Origin: an uncultured Bacteroidales bacterium
GTDB lineage: Bacteria; Bacteroidota; Bacteroidia; Bacteroidales; P3
Direction of reading: 5' to 3'
Assembly (NCBI GenBank): GCA_937884485.1
Contig: CALGCG010000059.1
Coordinates: 1 to 21,750, forward strand
Length of the DNA stretch: 21,750 bases
Shown: one piece after another, positions 1 through 6,306 of the stretch
Layout: every line of letters begins with the position of its first letter
Position numbering within the stretch: the stretch's first letter is position 1
Notes under the pieces: generated by a model
What the model was told of the DNA's origin: nothing
Databases searched by the model: none
What the model saw: the letters and a program-made list of their open reading frames with translations, nothing else
Position numbers and translations under genes: made by a program

Positions 1-955
1 TGAATTCTCCGAAAATGCTCTCAAAGTAATTCTTATCGTAATATGATATGTTCCAGAAGACTGCCTGGAAATTTCGCGCTCCTGTAGGCTGATTGATAGA
101 ATACACGATCTGCTCGAAACAGTCGGTGATGACCTTGTCCATCGTCTTCTGGCGCAGCGAGAGGTCGACCACGCGGTCGGGCTCCTTCCAGTAGTCCTTG
201 CCGTAGTCCTTCTGGATGAAGTAGTTGAGGTACATCAGGAACTCGGGCGTGGCGCAGGCGCCGCTCAGCATGGAGGAGACCATGAAGACCATGTTGATGA
301 ATCCGCCACAGTAGCTCTTGAGGTTGGTGGGGGCCGTGGAGTTGCCTCCGATGGAGGTGGTGCCGCCCAGCAGCCAGGGGTACATGGTGATGGAGGCGCA
401 GTAGTTGGCGAGGGAGGTCTCGTCGTTCTTGTAGATGAAATGGTGCGTCAGCAGGTCGATGTAGCGGTCGGCCAGCTCCTTGCCGTACATGCTCTTGATA
501 CGGTCGGTCAGCAGGCGGCGGTTGAGGCGGATGAAGCCGCTCTTGGGCAGCTCGCCGATGAGTGTGGCGATGTTCTTGTTCTCCACGTTGGCGTTGGCGT
601 CGTATTTGGAGCCTGTGGCGGCGTTGGCGGCGTCGACATAGTCGGCCAGGAAGCGCAGCTTCTCCATCGTCTCGCGGTCCTCGGTGTGCTGCTGGCGGTA
701 GAGGATGAAGCTCTTGGCCACGTTGTAGTAGCCTTCCTGCATGAGGGCCACCTCGACCTGGTTCTGGATTTCCTCGACGGTGATGCCGTTGTGGATGTCG
801 AGCCGTGCGAGGATTTTCGACAGCCGGCCCAGGTCGATGGGCTCGTTCAGGGCGTTGAACGCCTTGATGATGGCGTTCATAATCTTGTCCAGCGAGAAGC
901 GCTCGGTCTTCCCGTCGCGTTTGGTGATGGTGAAACTGGTGGTGTTGGTCTCCAT
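1..955 (-). CDS. nrdD: Anaerobic (class III) ribonucleoside-triphosphate reductase, 5' part, cut by window edge
   Basis: This enzyme reduces ribonucleoside triphosphates to deoxyribonucleotides in the cytoplasm without oxygen, using a glycyl radical installed by NrdG. The 318 visible codons start METNTTSFTITKRDGK. Residues about 7-95 form an ATP-cone regulatory domain (TKRDGKTERFSLDKIMNAI near its start). They are followed by the start of the NRDD catalytic barrel, with the stretches LGGTTSIGGNS and NLKSYCGGFINMVF and, near the edge, QPTGARNFQAVFWNISYYD. The glycyl-radical loop and the metal-binding C-terminus lie outside the window, as would any nrdG. The ATG at 955 is chosen because it begins directly before the ATP-cone and nothing in frame precedes it. 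A cobalamin riboswitch and a promoter lie upstream on the same strand. The family assignment is firm; completeness cannot be judged. Confidence 0.93.
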   Translation of the reverse strand, partial: METNTTSFTITKRDGKTERFSLDKIMNAIIKAFNALNEPIDLGRLSKILARLDIHNGITVEEIQNQVEVALMQEGYYNVAKSFILYRQQHTEDRETMEKLRFLADYVDAANAATGSKYDANANVENKNIATLIGELPKSGFIRLNRRLLTDRIKSMYGKELADRYIDLLTHHFIYKNDETSLANYCASITMYPWLLGGTTSIGGNSTAPTNLKSYCGGFINMVFMVSSMLSGACATPEFLMYLNYFIQKDYGKDYWKEPDRVVDLSLRQKTMDKVITDCFEQIVYSINQPTGARNFQAVFWNISYYDKNYFESIFGEF

Positions 956-1016
956 TGTGCTTCTTATTATAATATGTGTTTCAATTTATATATACTCAAC
1001 TAAAAACTGTGCGCAG

Positions 1017-1056
1017 AAGGAGGCCGGCAGGCATGATGGTGATTGACGGCCGCCTT
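1017..1056 (-). promoter_or_regulatory. Possible expression-platform hairpin in the nrdD leader
   Basis: Between the riboswitch and nrdD, the minus-strand RNA can pair AAGG-C-GGCCG with CGGCC-T-CCTT (nine base pairs, one mismatch, about 20-nt loop). A TTTTT run follows roughly ten bases downstream. It could act as a weak terminator or as a switch partner. The distance of the U-run from the stem makes this tentative. Confidence 0.3.
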
Positions 1057-1084
1057 TTGACGCGAAAGGGGCATGATTCCGTAC

Positions 1085-1257
1085 TTGCACATGGCAGGTC
1101 TCCTGGCTTTCCCTCCGTCGGCATGCCTTCTCAGGGCCCTGGGCCCCAATGGCTTACCGATGCCGACGGCAATTGGGATACACAGTTGCGCGACAGCCCG
1201 CGAATCTCACGCGGTTCCCTCTTGGTCCGCCCTTCCGCGGGACGGAAACCATGGCAA
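1085..1257 (-). promoter_or_regulatory. Cobalamin (B12) riboswitch upstream of nrdD
   Basis: Read on the minus strand, the conserved blocks of the cobalamin riboswitch appear in the right order: AAGAGGGAA (around 1215-1224), GCAACTGTG (1181-1189), GGTAAGCCA (1150-1158) and the 3' block AGCCAGGAGACCTGCC (1093-1108). The ends close in a P1 helix, TTGC-CATGG (1249-1257) with CCATG-T-GCAA (1085-1094). In this RNA class adenosylcobalamin or another cobalamin normally reduces expression of the downstream gene. The element sits about 130 nt upstream of the nrdD start with no gene in between, so nrdD is the inferred target. Confidence 0.93.
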
Positions 1258-1309
1258 AATGTTCATGTCAAAGTACTTGGCTCGCTCGCTCCTTGTCCTC
1301 TTCACGCTG

Positions 1310-1341
1310 CAAAGATACACCCATTCCTCAACATGGCCAAA
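1310..1341 (-). promoter_or_regulatory. Bacteroidota-type promoter for the riboswitch-nrdD transcript
   Basis: On the minus strand a TTTG (1338-1341) is followed after 20 nt by TATCTTTG (1310-1317). This matches the Bacteroidota -33/-7 pattern. Transcription would start near 1303, about 45 nt before the riboswitch P1 helix. Confidence 0.7.
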
Positions 1342-1402
1342 TAAAGTTCTCAACCTTTATATGTTGATAAATATCCTTTCGCCGGCCCCGGGCCGTCCCA
1401 AG

Positions 1403-1570
1403 TTCGCACCCGATTCGCCCCTTCTTATATCGTTCTCATATCGTTCTTATATCGTTCTTATATAGTTCTTATATACAGTATATAGGAACTATATAAGAAG
1501 TATATGTGAACTATATAAGAACGATATAAGAACGGCCGAACAAGGGGCGAAGTCGGGGCGAGTCGGGTGC
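1403..1570. repeat. Palindromic array of 11-bp units (array A)
   Basis: Five tandem 11-mers of the form TTCTTATATCG run from 1422 to 1476. Inverted versions (GAACTATATAA, GAAGTATATGT, GAACTATATAA, GAACGATATAA) fill 1486-1534. The arms include a perfect 27-bp inverted repeat (1442-1468 with 1508-1534) and a competing perfect 14-bp one (1455-1468 with 1486-1499). GC-rich outer units keep the same 11-bp phase (TTCGCACCCGA at 1403 and GGGGCGAAGTC at 1544). An outer 16-bp pair, 1406-1421 with 1555-1570, has one mismatch. The array lies between the divergent nrdD and pruA promoters. Its function is unknown. Confidence 0.9.
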
Positions 1571-1648
1571 CTCTCGGAAGGCGGTCGGGGGCGGTGTTTT
1601 TTTTAACAGTTGTTGAAATTTTTTTTTCATAGTGTCGGAAAAAGTTTG

Positions 1649-1656
1649 TATATTTG
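1649..1656 (+). promoter_or_regulatory. Promoter -7 element of pruA
   Basis: TATATTTG matches TAnnTTTG and lies 33 nt before the pruA ATG. A T-rich stretch is present where the -33 element would be, but there is no clear TTTG. The leader is A-rich (ACAACAACAAA just before the start), as is common for highly expressed Bacteroidota genes. Confidence 0.6.
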
Positions 1657-1689
1657 CACCCAAATTAAATCACTAAAAACAACAACAAA

Positions 1690-3324
1690 ATGAACAACAG
1701 CATTTTTGTATTCCCGAAACCTGAAAATGAACCCGTTCTTGGCTACAAGCCCGGCAGCGCGGAACGCAAGGAAATCCGCAAGGCCCTCGACGAGCTCTAC
1801 AACAAAGTGACCGAGATTCCCGCCATCATCGGCGGCAAGGAGGTCAAGACCAAGAATATGGGCGAAGTGGTGATGCCCACGGAGAACCACCACGTGCTGG
1901 CCCGCTACCACAAGGTGGGCGAGAAGGAGGTGCAGGCCGCCATCGCCGCCGCCCTCAAGGCACAGAAGGAGTGGGCCGAGACGCCGTGGATGGACCGTGC
2001 CAGCGTCATGCTGAAGATTGCCACGCTGATCAGCGGCAAGTACCGCTACCTGATCAACGCCGCCACCATGCTCGGCCAGGGCAAGACCACCATGCAGGCC
2101 GAGATCGACAGCGCCTGCGAGCTGGTGGACTTCCTGCGCTACAACGCTTTCTATGCCAGTCAGATATACAGTGACCAGCCTTGCTCCGACAAGGGCACGC
2201 TGAACTATGTCACCTACCGCGCCATGGAGGGCTTTGTGTTCGCCATCACGCCGTTCAACTTCACCTCCATCGCCAGCAATCTCTGCCTCAGCCCGGTGCT
2301 GATGGGCAACGTGTGCATCTGGAAGCCCTCGACCACGGCCCTGCTGAGCAACTACCTGCTGATGAAGATCTACAAGGAAGCCGGCCTGCCCGATGGCGTG
2401 GTGAACTTCCTGCCCGGCAGCGGCGCCCTCATCGGCAAGGTGGCCTTCGCCGACGAGAACCTCGCCGGTGTCCACTTCACCGGCAGCACCGCCACCTTCA
2501 AGGGTTTCTGGAAGGAAATCGGCAAGAACATCGACCACTACCGCAGCTACCCCAAGATTGTGGGCGAAACCGGCGGCAAGGACTTCATCATGGTGCACAA
2601 GAGCGCCGACCCCGACCAGGTGGCCACGGCCATCGTGCGCGGCGCCTTCGAGTTCCAGGGCCAGAAGTGCTCGGCCGCCAGCCGCGCCTATGTGCCCGCC
2701 TCGATGTGGCCCAAGGTGGAGAAGATTGTCGGCAAGATGCTGAAAGAGATTAAGATGGGCGATGTGCGCGACTTCTCGGCCTTCGTCAACGCCGTTATCG
2801 ACGAGGCCTCGTTCGACACCTGCAAGTCCTACATCGACCACGCCAAGAAGAGCAAGGACGCCGAGGTCATCTTCGGCGGCAAGTGCGACAAGAAGAAGGG
2901 TTGGTTCGTCGAGCCCACCGTCATTCTGGCCAAGAAGCCCGACTACAAGAGCATGTGCGAGGAGATCTTCGGACCCATCATCACCATCTACGTCTACGAC
3001 GACAAGGACTACGAGAAGACCTGCCAGCTGTGCGACACCACGTCGCCCTACGCCCTCACCGGCGCCATCTTCGCCAGCGACCGCAAGGCCCTGCGCACGG
3101 GCTATGACCTGCTGAAGAATGCCGCAGGCAACATCTACTTCAACGACAAGCCCACCGGAGCCGTTGTGGGTCAGCAGCCCTTCGGCGGCGCCCGCGCCAG
3201 CGGCACCAACGACAAGGCCGGCTCGTACCTCAACCTTATCCGCTGGACCTCGCCGCAGGCCGTCAAGGAGACCTTCGACCCCGCCCGCGACTACAAGTAC
3301 CCCTTCATCAGCTCGGCTGAATAA
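1690..3324 (+). CDS. pruA: L-glutamate gamma-semialdehyde (1-pyrroline-5-carboxylate) dehydrogenase
   Basis: This cytosolic NAD-dependent enzyme oxidises glutamate semialdehyde to glutamate, the second step of proline breakdown (also reached from ornithine). The 544-residue protein is the single-domain, ALDH4A1-like type and not the fused PutA type. Visible signatures are the Rossmann/active-site stretch AITPFNFTSIASN (about 185-197), the FTGS motif (about 263-266), the catalytic Glu293 in VGETGGKD, the nucleophile Cys327 in FQGQKCSAASR, and EEIFGPI in the C-terminal third. The length is normal for the family. The ATG at 1690 follows a Bacteroidota promoter and an A-rich leader. No proline dehydrogenase gene is adjacent. 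The gene is transcribed alone and faces the terminator of the opposite-strand unit. Confidence 0.94.
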   Translation: MNNSIFVFPKPENEPVLGYKPGSAERKEIRKALDELYNKVTEIPAIIGGKEVKTKNMGEVVMPTENHHVLARYHKVGEKEVQAAIAAALKAQKEWAETPWMDRASVMLKIATLISGKYRYLINAATMLGQGKTTMQAEIDSACELVDFLRYNAFYASQIYSDQPCSDKGTLNYVTYRAMEGFVFAITPFNFTSIASNLCLSPVLMGNVCIWKPSTTALLSNYLLMKIYKEAGLPDGVVNFLPGSGALIGKVAFADENLAGVHFTGSTATFKGFWKEIGKNIDHYRSYPKIVGETGGKDFIMVHKSADPDQVATAIVRGAFEFQGQKCSAASRAYVPASMWPKVEKIVGKMLKEIKMGDVRDFSAFVNAVIDEASFDTCKSYIDHAKKSKDAEVIFGGKCDKKKGWFVEPTVILAKKPDYKSMCEEIFGPIITIYVYDDKDYEKTCQLCDTTSPYALTGAIFASDRKALRTGYDLLKNAAGNIYFNDKPTGAVVGQQPFGGARASGTNDKAGSYLNLIRWTSPQAVKETFDPARDYKYPFISSAE

Positions 3325-3351
3325 AAGGTTAAATATTAGAGGTAAAAAAAA

Positions 3352-3395
3352 TAAGGCTGACGCACTATGGTGGATATCATGGTGCGTCAGCCTTA
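3352..3395 (-). terminator. Rho-independent terminator of the beta-barrel/gltS unit
   Basis: A 14-bp stem (3352-3365 with 3382-3395, perfect) extends by a wobble and three more pairs around a GTGGATAT loop. On the minus strand the stem is followed by a run of eight U residues, giving a classic intrinsic terminator for the leftward genes. On the plus strand no U-run follows, so it should stop pruA transcription poorly, if at all. Confidence 0.85.
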
Positions 3396-3445
3396 AACCT
3401 ATAACTATAACCTTAAACCTTAAACCTCTAACCTCTAACCTCTAT
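3391..3445. repeat. Heptad tandem array next to the terminator
   Basis: Seven-base units run head to tail: CCTTAAA, CCTATAA, CTATAA (one base short), CCTTAAA twice, CCTCTAA twice, CCTCTAT. The array overlaps the 3' arm of the terminator and ends exactly at the stop codon of the beta-barrel gene. Inverted, looser copies (GGTTAAATATTAGAGGT) lie on the other side of the stem. Confidence 0.85.
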
Positions 3446-4788
3446 TAAAACATATACCCCATCTTGATGTAGAGGTTGCTGAATTTGCCGTTGTCCTGCT
3501 TGTCGAAGGCTGTGGCCCAGTCGACGCTGAGGACGAAGTTGTCGTTCATGGCCACCTTGAGGCCCAGTCCGCCACCGAGGTGAGGATTGTATAGCGGGTT
3601 GTCCAGGTCGGTCTCGTCGTCAGCAATGGGGGTGCCCAGGTGCGGGTCGGCCTCTACGCGGCGGTAGGGCTGCACCACCATACCGGCATCGAGGAAAGGC
3701 ACAAGGCCGAGGTAGAACATATTTTTCCCCACTTTGAGGCTGGCCACGCGTGTGCGCAGCTCAATATTGGCGAAGGCTACGCCGGGGGCGAGGATGCGGT
3801 TGCGCATGATGCCGCGCACCGAGTTGGCGCCACCCAACCCTTCGTAAATCACGCGCTGCATGTAGAGTTGGTTGAGGTATGTGTTGAGGTAGAATGGACA
3901 GTCGCCTGCCATGTTGAGTTGTGCGCCGAAGCGGTAGGCCAGTATGAGGCGGTCGGTATAGAGCGAGAGGTATTGCCGGAAGCCGAGGTTGAGTTTGAGG
4001 TTGTTGTAGGCCTCCATATCACCCAGTCCAGCATAATAGGTAAGGAAGGCGTCGGCATGTATGCCGCGTGTGGGGTTCTGCTGGCGGTCGCGTGTGTCGT
4101 AGGTGACACCTCCGTGCAGGTAGGGATGAAAACCGCCTTGTGCTTCGTCGGCGCGTATGTATCCGTTCTGCACATAGTAGTCGAAGAGGGTCATTGTGTC
4201 AGGCAGCCATTTTTCCTCGTTCTTGGTGTAGGAGTTGAGGCGGTCGATATCCACAGAGCCTACGTTGAAGTGCAGCAGGCCGAGGCCGGCATTCCAATAC
4301 AGATTACGTGCAATCGAGCCTTGCAGGTCGGCGCTGAAGCGGAAGAGGTCACGATGATATTTATAGTATGCGCGCGATATATAGGCCGGATCGTCCTGCG
4401 ATGAATAGGCTACGTTGTAGTTGCTTTGGTAGCCGTTGAAGCCGTAGAAGTCGCACATCTGGTCGGGCAGGTAGGAGAGGTCGACGCTGAGGCGGTGCTT
4501 GGGGATGAGGTACTTCGAGTCGTAGCTGAAGCGGAAGAGACCGAAGTGCTTGGTGGTATAAGCTGCCTCGGCATAAAATGAGTGCAAGTATTCGGGGTAG
4601 GTGCTTCCGTCGCCGAAGTAGTAGATGTTGGTCAGCGCGCCATACTGGAAGCCTAAGTCGGCATCGAATGCCACACTGGGCAGCACACCGAATGTCCACC
4701 CTTTGCGGACGTGTTTGGCTGTGTCTTGCCCGAGAGAGGCGACGGGACATGCTATAAGCAGGATGGCAAGGATAATGTTGTTTTTCAT
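3445..4788 (-). CDS. Outer-membrane beta-barrel protein, BamA/TamA-like surface-antigen family
   Basis: A probable outer-membrane protein of 447 residues. It begins with a signal peptide (MKNNIILAILLIACPVASLG, cleavage near residue 20). Amphipathic strands rich in aromatics follow through to the end, and the protein finishes in an aromatic residue (YIKMGYMF), as beta-barrels usually do. The region GGANSVRGIMRNRILA resembles the conserved VRGY/F segment of Omp85 barrels, and GLVPFLDAGMV resembles the following strands. No POTRA domains precede the barrel, so it is a stand-alone barrel and unlikely to be BamA itself. A longer in-frame extension to 4836 would overlap the upstream gene and precede the signal peptide, so I chose the ATG at 4788. 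It starts 1 bp after the GltS-type gene ends, so the two are probably one operon. The substrate is unknown. Confidence 0.82.
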   Translation of the reverse strand: MKNNIILAILLIACPVASLGQDTAKHVRKGWTFGVLPSVAFDADLGFQYGALTNIYYFGDGSTYPEYLHSFYAEAAYTTKHFGLFRFSYDSKYLIPKHRLSVDLSYLPDQMCDFYGFNGYQSNYNVAYSSQDDPAYISRAYYKYHRDLFRFSADLQGSIARNLYWNAGLGLLHFNVGSVDIDRLNSYTKNEEKWLPDTMTLFDYYVQNGYIRADEAQGGFHPYLHGGVTYDTRDRQQNPTRGIHADAFLTYYAGLGDMEAYNNLKLNLGFRQYLSLYTDRLILAYRFGAQLNMAGDCPFYLNTYLNQLYMQRVIYEGLGGANSVRGIMRNRILAPGVAFANIELRTRVASLKVGKNMFYLGLVPFLDAGMVVQPYRRVEADPHLGTPIADDETDLDNPLYNPHLGGGLGLKVAMNDNFVLSVDWATAFDKQDNGKFSNLYIKMGYMF

Positions 4789-4789
4789 G

Positions 4790-6181
4790 TTATTTGCTGT
4801 TTTTTGATTTCTTTTTGCGGAAAATAAATATGGCAAACAGAGTCAGCGCCACAACCATGATGCCCATAGTGATGAGCGTGTTGGTGAGGCTCTGCGGGGC
4901 GAATCCCATCAGGAGTAGCACCGGAAAACCGAAAGCGAGGGCCGGTATGGTCTGCAGCACAAGGTTGTTTGCGGCGGGCGTTTCGAAGCGCGGGTCTATT
5001 TCGCGAAGCAGTATCATGCCGTTGCTTGCGGTACCGGTGAGCATGCCGAACATGGCGAAAAAGCCCTCATACTGATAGTCGGGGTAGAGTTTTTTGCAGC
5101 AGCGCAGCACATACCAGAACGTGGCAACGGCGCCGAGAATGCACACCAATATGAGCGGCAGCCAGAGGCCGCGCAGGTTGCCCATGTCGATGGCGGCAGT
5201 GCCGGCCACAATCATCACGTCGAAGCATGTGCCGGCAATACGGTCAAGATAGTGGTTGTTGATATATTCGCGCTGCATGATATTGGTCTTTCGCAGACGT
5301 CCGATAATCCAACGCATCAGGACACCGATCAGCGTGCCCCAGAGGAAGTTGAATCCCCACACGAGCGGCTTGAGTGTCTTGACTCCGAACTGGCCAAGGT
5401 CGAGCTGTTGTACACCGTACATCAGCAGGAATACCAATCCATAAACAAGAAGCACAAGACTCAACTGTACGGTCATTTTGTCGATTGACTCCGAGTGCGG
5501 TATCTCACCGTTCGATTCATAGTCGGCCAAGGTGTTGGCTTGGTTTTCTGCGTTGGCTGTAATCTTCAGTTTGCCTTTGCGGCGCAGAATATTCATGTAT
5601 ACCACACCCACAAGGCTGCCTGCGATGAAGCCTATGGCTGCAATGCTGAGTCCGAAGTCGGAGCCGTGGAACACCAGACCCTGCCCCTCGGCCCACGAGG
5701 CGAAGGTGACGCCGAAATTCATTGCCTGTCCGGGACCCTGACCGTAGCCCATGGGCAGCAGCAGCCCGGCGGCATAAAAGAAGTCATGGCCTTTCCAGAG
5801 CAGGAACAGCGGCACCGTGACAGCCAGTCCCACCAGTCCCTGCAGTATGTAGGTACTTGCGGTGACGGCCCCAGTCTCCACCACTTTCATCGTGGTTGTG
5901 GCGCTCTTGATTTTTTTGTTCTTCAAAGCCATGGCCACAAATCCGAGGCCCAGCGCATGGTAGGTGATAATCTCCATGGCGTGTTTGTCGACAAGCGTGT
6001 TGAAAATGTCCAGCGGCTTGAGGCAGAGGATAATCAAGCCCGCCAGCAACGCCGATGGCAGCAGGCTTCGTCTGAACAGCGGCACATTACACCGCACCAC
6101 ATTGGCAACAAGCAGTGCCACAGCGATAATGAAAAACTGTATGAGCCATGCCCATGTAGAGAGGTCTGCAAACGAGGTCAT
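4790..6181 (-). CDS. gltS: Sodium/glutamate symporter family (GltS-like) permease
   Basis: An inner-membrane carrier of the ESS family, which takes up glutamate with sodium ions. The 463-residue protein has about ten to twelve hydrophobic segments in two similar halves. Each half carries a re-entrant-loop signature: MGYGQGPGQAMNFG (near residue 144) and MLTGTASNGMILLREIDP (near 383-400). A hydrophilic linker (about 205-235) separates the halves. It is longer than the roughly 400 residues of E. coli GltS. A polar tail (FRKKKSKNSK) ends the protein. The family assignment is good; the substrate is inferred from the family and could be another dicarboxylate or amino acid. It is the first gene of a two-gene unit with the outer-membrane barrel, and pruA, which produces glutamate, is nearby on the other strand. 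Confidence 0.82.
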   Translation of the reverse strand: MTSFADLSTWAWLIQFFIIAVALLVANVVRCNVPLFRRSLLPSALLAGLIILCLKPLDIFNTLVDKHAMEIITYHALGLGFVAMALKNKKIKSATTTMKVVETGAVTASTYILQGLVGLAVTVPLFLLWKGHDFFYAAGLLLPMGYGQGPGQAMNFGVTFASWAEGQGLVFHGSDFGLSIAAIGFIAGSLVGVVYMNILRRKGKLKITANAENQANTLADYESNGEIPHSESIDKMTVQLSLVLLVYGLVFLLMYGVQQLDLGQFGVKTLKPLVWGFNFLWGTLIGVLMRWIIGRLRKTNIMQREYINNHYLDRIAGTCFDVMIVAGTAAIDMGNLRGLWLPLILVCILGAVATFWYVLRCCKKLYPDYQYEGFFAMFGMLTGTASNGMILLREIDPRFETPAANNLVLQTIPALAFGFPVLLLMGFAPQSLTNTLITMGIMVVALTLFAIFIFRKKKSKNSK

Positions 6182-6192
6182 ATGTTTAATGT

Positions 6193-6228
6193 GTTATTGC
6201 GTTAATGCGTTAGTTAGTGTGTTAATGC
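6193..6228. repeat. Degenerate octamer array between gltS and the acyltransferase
   Basis: The units GTTATTGC, GTTAATGC, GTTAGTTA and, after four bases, GTTAATGC lie in the divergent promoter region just upstream of the gltS start. It is short and imperfect, but resembles the other arrays of this window. Confidence 0.5.
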
Positions 6229-6275
6229 TTATTGGTATTATTTTCGTGGAAATAACGCCAATTAATAAATTTTAG

Positions 6276-6283
6276 TATATTTG
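6276..6283 (+). promoter_or_regulatory. Promoter -7 element of the acyltransferase gene
   Basis: TATATTTG matches TAnnTTTG. Transcription would begin near 6290. That leaves only a short leader, so the ATG at 6307 (MSKAIKNKRLRH) is preferred over ATG 6298 or TTG 6295. Confidence 0.55.
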
Positions 6284-6306
6284 CAGTGTGATTATTGATG
6301 TGTTTT

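Noticed and set aside
440..1003. Plus-strand reading frame over the nrdD start
   Set aside because: It is the antisense shadow of nrdD, whose ATP-cone and catalytic domain are clear on the minus strand.
976..1465. Plus-strand reading frames between nrdD and pruA
   Set aside because: They cross the cobalamin riboswitch, its promoter and array A. The proteins have no recognisable features.
1422..1534. Repeat array A as a CRISPR array
   Set aside because: The 11-bp units are directly abutting with no spacers, are arranged as inverted repeats, and no cas genes are nearby.
1627..2841. 404-codon minus-strand frame opposite pruA
   Set aside because: It has the same shadow-type composition (Gly, His, Val, Ala rich), and pruA is unmistakable on the other strand.
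3352..3395. Terminator as bidirectional, serving pruA too
   Set aside because: A U-run follows the stem only on the minus strand; on the plus strand the stem is followed by the heptad array.
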